Of a DNA stretch of 64,000 bases, positions 17,794 through 26,567 are shown one piece after another; the stretch's first letter is position 1, and every line of letters begins with the position of its first letter. The stretch is from the NCBI GenBank assembly GCA_014163555.1, contig JACJGO010000008.1:113535-177534 (forward strand), given 5' to 3'. Position numbers and translations under genes: made by a program. This stretch comes from Flavisolibacter longurius (lineage in GTDB: Bacteria > Bacteroidota > Bacteroidia > Chitinophagales > Chitinophagaceae). The notes under the pieces are model-generated. The model was not told the DNA's origin. It was given only the letters and a program-made list of their open reading frames with translations, and ran no database searches.

Positions 17794-18672
17794 ATGAACC
17801 GAACATTTTTAAAGATATCGTTCCTGTTTCTTTTGTTTGGCGCGGTTGTTTCCTGTAAGAAAAACAACTATGCTATCGACCAGGATATTGTGCCGCCAAC
17901 ATTTGTGAAGTTTAATACGTTGCAACCGGCCGATAGTGCAGGTACCTACTTCATCAGAAGCAATAACAACGTTTTCAAGATCCCGATTGGTGTTACGACA
18001 GTTTCAAATACCGACAGAACCATTCAACTGACATACTCATCTAACAGTGCCGTACAGGGGCAGCAGTACACTGCACCTGCTACCATCACCATTCCTGCGG
18101 GAAAGGCGGTGGATACACTGACGATCCAAGGGAATTTTGCCGGGTATACCTCTTCTTCAAGAGTGGATACCTTAAAAATTACCGTAGGTGGTACTGAAAC
18201 GCCTACAAATGCTTACAAGGGCACATATACCTTGTACATGCGTAAATATTGTGAAGTTGATATCAATGCATTGGCAGGTGACTACAATAACACCAGAGAA
18301 GATTTGGGCGGTAGTGTATACGGTCCTTACCAAACAGCGATAAGCAATATTGTACCCATCAGCGCAACAAAGGCCAGAGTTTCTGTCGAAAATATTTATG
18401 ATTATGGATGGGGACCGATTGAATTTGAGTTAGACTGGTCCAATCCGGCAAACCATACTGTAACAGTTGTAGCAAAAAGCTCAGGTATTGGAAATGCCGG
18501 TACCCTTAGTTCTGCCTATACAGGACAGCAGGTTGCCGTTCGTTCAAATGGAAGGGTTGGCACTTTTAATGCGTGTGACCCCTCTATAACACTAAGTTTT
18601 CAACTGGGTGCAGCGAGTGCTACAGGAACAACCTGGTTTTCTAGTTCGTATATAGTAACAATGAGACGATAG
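17794..18672 (+). CDS. lipoprotein encoded after SusD, possible surface glycan/peptide-binding accessory
   Basis: 292-residue lipoprotein; signal MNRTFLKISFLFLLFGAVVS followed by Cys21. It occupies the position of SusE/SusF-like accessory proteins. The N-terminal part (about 40-155) looks like a beta-sandwich related to DUF1735/DUF4843 proteins, with ITIPAGKAVDTLTIQGNFAG and VDTLKITVGG strands. The C-terminal part (about 160-290) begins YCEVDINALAGDYNNTREDL, resembling domains found after SusD in other Bacteroidota. It probably helps capture the substrate imported by SusC/D locus 1. This is an inference from position and signal; no enzyme motif is seen. A terminator follows the stop codon. 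Confidence 0.72.
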   Translation: MNRTFLKISFLFLLFGAVVSCKKNNYAIDQDIVPPTFVKFNTLQPADSAGTYFIRSNNNVFKIPIGVTTVSNTDRTIQLTYSSNSAVQGQQYTAPATITIPAGKAVDTLTIQGNFAGYTSSSRVDTLKITVGGTETPTNAYKGTYTLYMRKYCEVDINALAGDYNNTREDLGGSVYGPYQTAISNIVPISATKARVSVENIYDYGWGPIEFELDWSNPANHTVTVVAKSSGIGNAGTLSSAYTGQQVAVRSNGRVGTFNACDPSITLSFQLGAASATGTTWFSSSYIVTMRR

Positions 18673-18688
18673 GTTGTTAGGTAATTAT

Positions 18689-18719
18689 AAAAAGCCACCA
18701 GCAAGCTGGTGGCTTTTTT
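18689..18719. terminator. terminator of susCD operon 1
   Basis: AAAAAGCCACCAGC and its complement GCTGGTGGCTTTTT flank an AA loop, with a 6-base T-run. It closes the three-gene operon 1. Confidence 0.88.
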
Positions 18720-19038
18720 GTTTAGAAATGTCTCTAATTTTCCTGGAATCATAAAACGTTTTTACCCCATTCCAAATGCGGTTATGCATGGCCGATATTT
18801 TTCTTGAGGTTATAACTCATAAGTTGTCTGTGGTAAAAGAGGTTGACTGAAATAAACTATTTATGTATTCCACACTTTTTTTGTTCCGTGAAGCAGCATA
18901 ATTAAAGCGCTTTCTTGTCTACAAAAAATTGACGGACGGATACTATCGCAGGATAAGCGGAAAAAAATGTTAAAAAAACAATTCTGCGCTTTATATTCGT
19001 TGCCTTCTGGATTAACTCTTAAAACAAAGAACAAAAAC
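18720..19038. other. control region before susCD operon 2
   Basis: About 320 bases without a recognisable gene. An in-frame upstream start at 18967 exists, but it would put 24 non-signal residues before a normal signal peptide, so the region is read as leader. The -7 box TATATTCG lies at 18992-18999. Confidence 0.5.
18992..18999 (+). promoter_or_regulatory. -7 promoter box of susCD operon 2
   Basis: TATATTCG, one mismatch to TAnnTTTG, 39 bases before the ATG at 19039. The identical octamer precedes susCD operon 3 at 26509-26516. Confidence 0.5.
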
Positions 19039-22000
19039 ATGAGAAAATTTCTGACGCTCTTGCTGGGCGTGCTGCTTTTTAGTGTGCAGCTCCTGGCACA
19101 AACCCGCACGGTTACGGGTAGGGTTACAGATGCAAACGGAGCTCCCATCTCCGGCGCATCGGTGATTATTCGGGGTACAACCACCGGTACGGTCACTTCC
19201 GGCGATGGAACCTATTCCATCAACGTTCCTGCTAATTCAAGATTGATCTTTTCTGCTATCGGTCAAACCACACAGGAAATGGCAGTAGGAAGCCAATCCA
19301 CCATCAACATTACCCTGCAGGCTGGTGCCCAGCAAAACATGCAGGAAGTTGTGGTGGTAGGATATGGTACCCAGCGCCGCCAGGATCTGACGGGAAGCGT
19401 AGCGCAAGTAAGCGGTACCAAACTTCGTGATCAGCCGATCCAAACTTTTGAGCAAGGTTTATCAGGTCGTGCTGTGGGTGTGAATATCAACATCCCGAAT
19501 GGTGTGTTGAACAATCCCCCGGTGATTCGTGTCCGTGGTGTGAACTCCATTTCATTGAGTTCTTTTCCTTTAGTGGTTGTTGATGGCATTCCTGTATTTA
19601 CGGGCAATACGGGTAACACCGCTGCCAACAACGTATTGGGCGACATCAATCCTTCAGACATTGAAAGTATCGAAATCCTGAAGGACGCTTCGGCTGCGGC
19701 CATTTATGGTTCCCGTGCCGGCGCCGGTGTGTTGCTTATTACCACTAAAAAAGGACGCACTGGTCGTGCAAGAGTGAACTATGAATCCTGGGCCGGTTAT
19801 ACCAAGCCTTACAACCTGCTGCCTGTGCTGAATGCGCAGGAATTTACCGATTTGAAAAATGAAGGTCTTGCCAATGCAGGAACGCCGGCTGATGGCACCC
19901 GTGGTTTTTATACCATGAAGGATGCCAATGGCAATGTGGTCGATACAAAGTGGGCTGATTATATTTATCGTACCGGTTTTGCCCACAACCACGTATTGAA
20001 TGTGAGTGGTGCCAACGAGCGGACCAACTATTATTTTTCGGTTGGGTATAACCGTTCCGAAGGCATGTTGCGCCGCAATAACCTGGAGCGTATTACCGGT
20101 TCTTTCAACATCGATCAAACCGTTAATGATTGGTTGAAAGTAGGTGCCAAGATGAACTATTCGACCAACGTAAGCGAAGGACAGAACTCTGGTTCCTTCG
20201 GCGGTGCTTTCAACATTGCCGGTGCCGGCCGTTTGCCCCTGGTGTTAACGCCAAACGTTCCTGCTTTCAATGCCGACGGAAGCTATTATATCAACCCCGC
20301 TTCCAACTCCATCGGGCAGGGTGCCAACCTCACTGCAGTGCCAACCTATTACAATGCGGCGATGATCATTGACCTGAACCGTTTTTATTCCCGTAACAAC
20401 CGGGTACTGCCCAGTGTGTATGCGGATGTAAAACTGTTCCGTGACCTCCGGTTCCGTTCCGTTTATGGTATGGACTACCTGATGACAGAGAACACGGACT
20501 ACCGCAATGCCATCCATGGGGATGGGGTACAATTCCTGGGAGCAGCGCAGGCCACCCTGCAACGCTACCGCCGTACCAACTGGCAAAACATTCTGACGTA
20601 TGATACCCGCATTTCAGAAACACACAGCCTGAACGTGCTGGTGGGTGCGGAACAGCAATATAGCCGCTCTTCCGGTTTTGGTTCTGACCGTCGTAAACAA
20701 AGCGATCCATTCTTTACGCAGCCGCAGGCCGGCTTTACCGAGATTGTTCCGTTGGGCGATTTCCTGGGGGAAAACTTCCTGCAATCTTATTTCGGTCGTA
20801 TCAACTACGACTACCGCAAAAAATATCTCTTCTCCTTTAACCTGAGAAGAGATGGTTATTCAGCCTTTGCGCAGAAATGGGGTAATTTCTATGGTGGATC
20901 CCTGGGTTGGAATGTATCAGAAGAAGATTTCTGGAAGTCCAGTTCCATTGCGAACACCGTCAGCTCATTCCGGATTCGCGGTAGCTATGGCCAGGTTGGT
21001 AACTTCCAGGGCATTGGCGACTATGTTTCACTGAGCACATTTGGCGGTGGTTTATATGCAACCTTACCAACCCTTGCTTTGAATAACGTAGGGAACTCCA
21101 ATCTTTCCTGGGAGAAAAGCAATAAGCTGGATGTGGGTTTTGTTGCCGGCTTGTTTAACAACCGCCTGAACCTTGAAGTTACCTATTACAAAAACGACAT
21201 CACAGATCTGATTCTGAACGAACCACAAGCCCCATCAAGAGGTATCCCCGGCAACTCCATTGCCGCCAACGTGGGTAGCATGACCAACAAAGGCGTTGAG
21301 TTTTCACTGGGTGGTTCGCTTATTTCCAACCGTGATTTCTCCTGGTCGGCCAACTTCAACATCACTACACAGAAAAACGTAGTAACGGCTCTGGCCAATA
21401 ACAATGCGGACATCCTGGTTGCCACTGCCGGCCTGGAATCTGTTTCCCTGATCCGCGTGGGTGAATCCATTGGTAGTTTCTACCTGGTGGAAACCAAAGG
21501 AATCAATCCTGCAAATGGTCAGCGTGTTTTTGTACAACTGATTAAAGATGCCAATGGCAATGTTACCGGCACACAGGATGTGCAGTACAACCACGCCGCT
21601 CCATCTGCTTCCCGTTGGACCAAGGTTTCTGACGGAACACCTGTAAGAGGCGCCAGCCAGACAGCCGATGGTCAGGTGTTTGGACCTGCCCTGCCAAAAT
21701 GGTTTGGTGGATTGGATAATACCGTACGCTACAAAGGGTTTGACCTGAACTTCCTCCTGTTCTTCAGCGGTGGTAACTATGTATATAACGGTACCAAGGC
21801 TGGCCTGCACGATAACCGTAACTGGAACAACGGAAAAGATGCCCTGGATCGTTGGACAAAACCTGGCGAGAATGCCAAATGGCCAAGAGTTGTATTTGGC
21901 GATAATGTCTCCAACGGTTCCGGTTTAACCATCTCCAACAACGTTGAAAAAGGAGACTTCCTGAAAGTACGGAACATCACCCTCGGTTACAACCTGCCGG

Positions 22001-22197
22001 CGTCAGTAGCGCAAAAGGCAAAACTGAACAACGTTCGTTTGTATGTGGCCGCATTCAACGCCCTGACCTTTACAGGGTATGAAGGCTTTGATCCGGAAAT
22101 TCAAACCAACGGTAACAGCAACGGTGCACCCAGTGTTGATAGAAACTCTACGCCAATGGCCCGTACGTTCAACTTTGGTTTACAAGTAGGGTTCTAA
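19039..22197 (+). CDS. SusC/RagA-family TonB-dependent outer-membrane transporter (locus 2)
   Basis: 1052 residues from this start. Signal peptide MRKFLTLLLGVLLFSVQLLAQ, carboxypeptidase-like domain (TVTGRVTDANGAPISGASVI), a DLTGSVAQVSGTKLRDQPIQ segment, plug (IRVRGVNSISLSSFPLVVVD, ESIEILKDASAAAIYGSRAG) and barrel ending MARTFNFGLQVGF. Its plug and barrel differ clearly from the locus 1 and 3 proteins, so it probably takes up a different substrate. The ATG at 19039 is chosen over an in-frame start at 18967 because it directly begins a normal signal peptide. SusD follows after 21 bases. Confidence 0.95.
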   Translation: MRKFLTLLLGVLLFSVQLLAQTRTVTGRVTDANGAPISGASVIIRGTTTGTVTSGDGTYSINVPANSRLIFSAIGQTTQEMAVGSQSTINITLQAGAQQNMQEVVVVGYGTQRRQDLTGSVAQVSGTKLRDQPIQTFEQGLSGRAVGVNINIPNGVLNNPPVIRVRGVNSISLSSFPLVVVDGIPVFTGNTGNTAANNVLGDINPSDIESIEILKDASAAAIYGSRAGAGVLLITTKKGRTGRARVNYESWAGYTKPYNLLPVLNAQEFTDLKNEGLANAGTPADGTRGFYTMKDANGNVVDTKWADYIYRTGFAHNHVLNVSGANERTNYYFSVGYNRSEGMLRRNNLERITGSFNIDQTVNDWLKVGAKMNYSTNVSEGQNSGSFGGAFNIAGAGRLPLVLTPNVPAFNADGSYYINPASNSIGQGANLTAVPTYYNAAMIIDLNRFYSRNNRVLPSVYADVKLFRDLRFRSVYGMDYLMTENTDYRNAIHGDGVQFLGAAQATLQRYRRTNWQNILTYDTRISETHSLNVLVGAEQQYSRSSGFGSDRRKQSDPFFTQPQAGFTEIVPLGDFLGENFLQSYFGRINYDYRKKYLFSFNLRRDGYSAFAQKWGNFYGGSLGWNVSEEDFWKSSSIANTVSSFRIRGSYGQVGNFQGIGDYVSLSTFGGGLYATLPTLALNNVGNSNLSWEKSNKLDVGFVAGLFNNRLNLEVTYYKNDITDLILNEPQAPSRGIPGNSIAANVGSMTNKGVEFSLGGSLISNRDFSWSANFNITTQKNVVTALANNNADILVATAGLESVSLIRVGESIGSFYLVETKGINPANGQRVFVQLIKDANGNVTGTQDVQYNHAAPSASRWTKVSDGTPVRGASQTADGQVFGPALPKWFGGLDNTVRYKGFDLNFLLFFSGGNYVYNGTKAGLHDNRNWNNGKDALDRWTKPGENAKWPRVVFGDNVSNGSGLTISNNVEKGDFLKVRNITLGYNLPASVAQKAKLNNVRLYVAAFNALTFTGYEGFDPEIQTNGNSNGAPSVDRNSTPMARTFNFGLQVGF

Positions 22198-22218
22198 TTT
22201 TTTTAAAAAATAATCATC

Positions 22219-23661
22219 ATGAAGAACATGAAATATAAATTATTGGTCCTGCTGGCAGTTGTAGGAATAGTGTCCTGCCGCAAGGATAAATTATCACCGA
22301 TTCCACAGGATACCATTTCAGACCAGGTTGCCTTTCAAACCCCGGAAAGAGCCCTGCAGGCGGTGAATGGTATGTATGCGGCTGTAAAAACCGGGAACTT
22401 TTACGGTGGTCGCTTTCCTGTATACCACGAGATCAGGGGCGAGGATTTCAACAACAGGACCAACAATGGTGTGACGGGTTTTCAAACTTACAACTACACC
22501 GTTACCCCAACCCTGAATGAGGTGAACAATTTGTGGAACGCGGCGTATGCGGCCATCAACCGGATCAATGTTGTGATTGACGGTGTGCAGAAATCATCCC
22601 TGCCCGACAATATCAAGTCGCAGTACATTGGCGAAGCCCGTTTCCTCAGAGGATTGACGTATTTTTCATTGGCTACGCTTTATGCCCGTCCTTATTGGGA
22701 TGGCAACGGCGCCAAGCCGGGTGTGATCATTTACACGGAGCCGCAATTAACCAGTGGCAACAACAACAAAGCCCGTTCTACAGTAGCGGAAACATATGCG
22801 CAGATTATTTCTGACCTGGATTTTGCAGAGCAAAACCTGCCACTCACGTATGCGGGTGCAAACATGAACGTACACAGGGCTCACCGCAATGCAGCCATTG
22901 CCCTGAAAACAAGAGTATACCTGTCGATGCGCCGCTACCAGGATGTAATAACTGAGGCCAACAAGATTGTATCACTAGCCGCTCCGTTCACCAGCACCAC
23001 CGGTGTTCAGCATCGCCTGGCTACAAACATTGTGGATGTATTTCGTCCAGGAAGGACAACCGAGAATATTTTCTCTTTTCCTTTCACGGAATTGGATCTT
23101 CCCGGCACACAAAACAGCCTGAATCAGTATTTCAGTCCCAGCGGTACACCTGACAAAGGAAACGGTGATTATTCGCTGAACACAGCTGCCGGCAGCATTG
23201 TTGCCAATACGGCCTGGAGCGCAACGGACAAACGCCGCGCCTTCAATATTGACAAGAGTGGCCAGACCTGGCTGCGGAAGTGGACAGAAAATACCGACGA
23301 TGTACCTGTTATTCGTTATGCTGAGGTGTTGCTGAATCTTGCCGAAGCCCTGGCCCGCACCAATGGGTTGGATGCAAGAGCCATTGCCCTGCTGAATGCC
23401 GTAAGGCAACGCTCCGATGCAACCGCTGTATTGGCGCCGGCAACTCCGCAAGCGCTTATCGATGCCATCCTGCTGGAAAGACGGATTGAGCTTCTCGGCG
23501 AAGGTTTCCGTTCGATTGACCTGCTGCGCCTGGGCCAGCCACTGCCAGCTAAACCCAATGTGGCTTCTACGGTAGGAACCGATGATGCACAATACATTTG
23601 GGCCATTCCAAACGGTGAGTTATTGGTAAACAAAGCCGTTGTGCAAAACACCGGTTATTAA
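22219..23661 (+). CDS. SusD/RagB-family substrate-binding lipoprotein (locus 2)
   Basis: 480-residue surface lipoprotein partner of the SusC just upstream. The lipoprotein signal is MKNMKYKLLVLLAVVGIVSC with Cys at residue 20. The SusD pattern is clear: NNLWNAAYAAINRINVVIDG, IGEARFLRGLTYFSLATLYA, and the conserved end LIDAILLERRIELLGEGFRS followed by IDLLRLG. It belongs to a different branch from the SusD proteins of loci 1 and 3 (no NPEWMWG segment). The operon ends here; two hairpins follow. Confidence 0.95.
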   Translation: MKNMKYKLLVLLAVVGIVSCRKDKLSPIPQDTISDQVAFQTPERALQAVNGMYAAVKTGNFYGGRFPVYHEIRGEDFNNRTNNGVTGFQTYNYTVTPTLNEVNNLWNAAYAAINRINVVIDGVQKSSLPDNIKSQYIGEARFLRGLTYFSLATLYARPYWDGNGAKPGVIIYTEPQLTSGNNNKARSTVAETYAQIISDLDFAEQNLPLTYAGANMNVHRAHRNAAIALKTRVYLSMRRYQDVITEANKIVSLAAPFTSTTGVQHRLATNIVDVFRPGRTTENIFSFPFTELDLPGTQNSLNQYFSPSGTPDKGNGDYSLNTAAGSIVANTAWSATDKRRAFNIDKSGQTWLRKWTENTDDVPVIRYAEVLLNLAEALARTNGLDARAIALLNAVRQRSDATAVLAPATPQALIDAILLERRIELLGEGFRSIDLLRLGQPLPAKPNVASTVGTDDAQYIWAIPNGELLVNKAVVQNTGY

Positions 23662-23678
23662 AAGCCTGACTTGCCTCT

Positions 23679-23718
23679 AACTAAAATGGCCAACGCACTT
23701 GCGTTGGCCATTTTAGTT
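23679..23718. terminator. terminator of susCD operon 2
   Basis: A perfect 18-bp stem: AACTAAAATGGCCAACGC (23679-23696) pairs with 23701-23718 around the loop ACTT. It is nearly palindromic, so it may act in both directions. Confidence 0.82.
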
Positions 23719-23746
23719 ATGATCTCTGCTTGCTTATCGGACCATT

Positions 23747-23781
23747 AAAAAAAATAGCCGCTTTTAAGCGGCTATTTTTCT
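23747..23781 (-). terminator. terminator of the gatB-tlpA-like operon
   Basis: AAAAATAGCCGCTT and AAGCGGCTATTTTT form a stem between the convergent ends. It lies 25 bases after the tlpA-like stop codon on the minus strand and has T-runs on both strands. Confidence 0.8.
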
Positions 23782-23805
23782 TTACTACTTTATATAACAA
23801 AGCGG

Positions 23806-24921
23806 CTATTGCAATACTTGTCTGAGCGTTTGTTCCAATTCGGCACCATGCAGGTTTTCGGCAACAATATTACCCTGCGGATCTACCAATACATTGTAGG
23901 GAATACTTTGAACGCCATACAATGACGCCGCTTCGTTATTCCAGAATTTCAGATCGCTGACATGATTCCAGGTAAGGCCGTCCTGCTGAATTGCTTTGAG
24001 CCAGGCATCTTTGTTCTGGTCCAGCGACACACCCAGGATGGTAAAGTTTTTATCCTTGAATTGATTGTAGGCTTTTACGATGTTGGGATTCTCTTTGCGG
24101 CAGGGCTGACACCAGCTTGCCCAGAAATCCACCAGCACATATTTGCCCTTGAACTGCGAAAGAGAAACCGGTTGTCCGTTCACGTCAGGTTGGGTAAAAT
24201 CGGCAGCCTTGGAAGAAGGCAATCCTTTTTTTACATTTTGCAGCGCAGTGTGCGAAGGAAATGTTTCTGCCGCTTTTGTTACAAGCTCTGAAATCTCAGT
24301 TTTGCTGAAACCTTTCAACCCAAGGTTGCTTACCGTATTCTGATAAGAGCTGATTACATACAAGCTCAGTACTGGACTTTTGCTGTTGGTGAGGTATTCC
24401 CTTGCTGTCTCTTCCAAGCCTTGTGCAGAAGTTTGGATAGCTGCAAAAGCAGTTCCTACCAGGCTATCCGAAGCGCCGGCTTTTTGCAGGCTGTCCACCT
24501 TACTCCCCTGGGTAAACAACTGCATGCCTTTTTCATACATCGCCTTGTCAAATTGCAGGAGCGATTGTGTGGCCGGGGAGTTTTTTACCGTATAAGGCTG
24601 CGTGGTATTATTCAGGTCCGCATCCACTGTAATCTTGGATGCATCGTTGATGAAAAAGGCAAACGGAACTGTTTTGCCCTTCAGGCGCAACTGAAAGAGG
24701 CTTTCTTCCCTGTTCTTTGTTTTCAGTGTAAACGAGCCATCTTCTTTCAATGCAGCGGAGTCGAGAATCGTGGGGCGGGCATCCGGCGTGTTTTCTTCAA
24801 GATACACCATATCCGCCGCTGCATTTTTAACGGTGCCGGTTACTTCAAAACTGGAGCCACCTTCCTGCTGCCCGCAGGAAACGGCGCCTGCCAACAACAC
24901 GATACCAAAAATCTTCTTCAT
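23806..24921 (-). CDS. TlpA-like thioredoxin-fold lipoprotein with DUF4369 N-terminal domain
   Basis: Periplasm-facing lipoprotein of 371 residues; signal MKKIFGIVLLAGAVSC with Cys16. The N-terminal DUF4369 beta domain (about 25-120: FEVTGTVKNAAADMVYLEEN) is followed by a helical linker and a C-terminal AhpC/TSA-thioredoxin domain (about 235-370). That domain contains VDFWASWCQPCRKENPNI, so the redox CxxC is Cys-Gln-Pro-Cys, and a cis-Pro region QSIPYNVLVDP. These proteins act as thiol oxidoreductases outside the cytoplasm in Bacteroidota; the partner is unknown. The gene starts five bases after the gatB stop codon, so both form an operon. Confidence 0.9.
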   Translation of the reverse strand: MKKIFGIVLLAGAVSCGQQEGGSSFEVTGTVKNAAADMVYLEENTPDARPTILDSAALKEDGSFTLKTKNREESLFQLRLKGKTVPFAFFINDASKITVDADLNNTTQPYTVKNSPATQSLLQFDKAMYEKGMQLFTQGSKVDSLQKAGASDSLVGTAFAAIQTSAQGLEETAREYLTNSKSPVLSLYVISSYQNTVSNLGLKGFSKTEISELVTKAAETFPSHTALQNVKKGLPSSKAADFTQPDVNGQPVSLSQFKGKYVLVDFWASWCQPCRKENPNIVKAYNQFKDKNFTILGVSLDQNKDAWLKAIQQDGLTWNHVSDLKFWNNEAASLYGVQSIPYNVLVDPQGNIVAENLHGAELEQTLRQVLQ

Positions 24922-24926
24922 GTTTT

Positions 24927-26363
24927 TTATTTCAATTTTTCCTGGATTTTGCGGGTGACTTCTTCTGCGTTGGCCTTGCCCTTCGACAGTTTCATCACTT
25001 CGCCTACAAATAAACTCAACAAACCCTTCTTACCCTTTTTATATTCTGTTATTTTTTGTGCATGTTTGGTTAAAGATGCTTCGATGAACGCATCCACTTC
25101 GCTGCCCGATTGCAATTGCAGGCCTTCTTCGCGGATATAGGCTTCCACATCCGCCCCGGGACGTTGCAGCAGGTACGGAAATATGTTTTGCGAAGCCATG
25201 CCGTAGCTGATCACACCTTGCTCGATAAGCGAAATCAGTTTAGCCACAACGGCAGGTGCTACCGGAAAGTCATCCCTGCTCTCTTCGGCATCGGCCAGTG
25301 CATTCTTCACCGGACCAATAACCCAATTAGCAGCCGCTTTGAACTGGGAAGTTTCTTTTGCCAGGTCGAAAAAATAGCGGGCCAGTTCCGTATCCTCAGC
25401 CAGTAGGGAAGCATCGTATTCGGGCAATTGGTACTCCGTCATTAATTGCTGTTTGATCTCGCTTTGCAGCGGCGGCATGGCTTTGCGGATCGCCTCAATT
25501 TCTTCATCGCTGATCAAAAACGGCGGCAGGTCGGGTTCGGGAAAATAGCGGTAGTCATCTTCATCTTCCTTGGTGCGGATCACATACGTGGTAAAGGTTT
25601 CATCATTCAGGCCTTTCGTCTGCTGCAGGATGGTTTCACCCCGCTGATGCTTTTCGATCAGGACAGCGCTTTCGGCTTCAATCGCTTTTTTAATGTAGCG
25701 AATGGAGTTGAGGTTCTTGATCTCTACCTTGGTGCCAAGCTTCGTCTCACCCTTAGGCCTAACCGAAATATTGACGTCGCAGCGAAGGCTGCCTTCTTCC
25801 ATGTTGCCGTCGCATACACCCAGGTGTCGTACCAGTTTACGCAGGGTTGTAACATAGGCGGCAGCTTCATCGGCGCTACGAAGATCCGGTTCCGTCACAA
25901 TCTCCAGCAGGGGCGTGCCGGCCCGGTTAAAATCCAGTTGCGTATATTCTGTAGATCCATCGTGCACACTTTTGCCGGCATCTTCTTCGATGTGTATACG
26001 GTTGAGACGAACTTCTTTTTTTTCTTTTCCAACCGTGAACGCCACTACGCCGCCTTTGCAGATAGGAGTGGTGTGCTGCGAAATCTGATAGCCTTTTGGG
26101 AGATCGGGGTAAAAATAATTTTTGCGGGCAAAATAATTTTGCTGTACAATTTCAGACCGCGTAGCCAAGCCCAGTGTAATGGCCAGCCGGATGGCTTCCT
26201 TATTCAACTTTGGTAGGGTGCCGGGATGGGCCAAGGATATGGCACTCACCTGTGTATTGGGCGCTTTGCCAAACAGAATCGTATCGCCGCAGAACAATTT
26301 TGTTTTTGTCTGCAGTTGGGCATGCACTTCCAGGCCGATAACAACTTCGTACTGCTCTTTCAT
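24927..26363 (-). CDS. gatB: Asp-tRNA(Asn)/Glu-tRNA(Gln) amidotransferase subunit B
   Basis: Subunit of the GatCAB complex that converts misacylated Glu-tRNA(Gln) or Asp-tRNA(Asn) to the amidated form; 478 residues, complete. GatB signatures are GLEVHAQLQTKTKLFCGD at the N-terminus, PDLPKGYQISQHTTPICKGG, LNRIHIEEDAGKSVHDG, DFNRAGTPLLEIVTEPDLRS, and EEGSLRCDVNISVRPKG with the zinc-domain region. The C-terminal YqeY-like tail is at about 330-478. gatA and gatC are not in the window, so the complex is encoded at dispersed sites. The gene lies between two SusC/D loci on the opposite strand with a tlpA-like gene downstream. Confidence 0.97.
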   Translation of the reverse strand: MKEQYEVVIGLEVHAQLQTKTKLFCGDTILFGKAPNTQVSAISLAHPGTLPKLNKEAIRLAITLGLATRSEIVQQNYFARKNYFYPDLPKGYQISQHTTPICKGGVVAFTVGKEKKEVRLNRIHIEEDAGKSVHDGSTEYTQLDFNRAGTPLLEIVTEPDLRSADEAAAYVTTLRKLVRHLGVCDGNMEEGSLRCDVNISVRPKGETKLGTKVEIKNLNSIRYIKKAIEAESAVLIEKHQRGETILQQTKGLNDETFTTYVIRTKEDEDDYRYFPEPDLPPFLISDEEIEAIRKAMPPLQSEIKQQLMTEYQLPEYDASLLAEDTELARYFFDLAKETSQFKAAANWVIGPVKNALADAEESRDDFPVAPAVVAKLISLIEQGVISYGMASQNIFPYLLQRPGADVEAYIREEGLQLQSGSEVDAFIEASLTKHAQKITEYKKGKKGLLSLFVGEVMKLSKGKANAEEVTRKIQEKLK

Positions 26364-26508
26364 AATCGGGCATAAAAGTAACCCTTCCTGCGGTGTGATA
26401 AAACCTGCCTTGCACGCTTCCTGTACCTGGCTTTATTGTGTCCAATCATATTTAACCGGCAAGTTTTGGCACTTGTCGATTTTCTTAACGTTTTTTTATT
26501 GTTTCCCT

Positions 26509-26516
26509 TATATTCG
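26509..26516 (+). promoter_or_regulatory. -7 promoter box of susCD operon 3
   Basis: TATATTCG, identical to the box before operon 2, 51 bases upstream of the ATG at 26568. Confidence 0.5.
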
Positions 26517-26567
26517 CCGACTATAAAATCAGTAACTCGATTTTTCACCTAAACTCTGAACAATTAC

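Noticed and set aside
18967..19038. 24-residue N-terminal extension of SusC locus 2
   Set aside because: The extension overlaps the -7 box and precedes a complete signal peptide; ATG 19039 is a better start.
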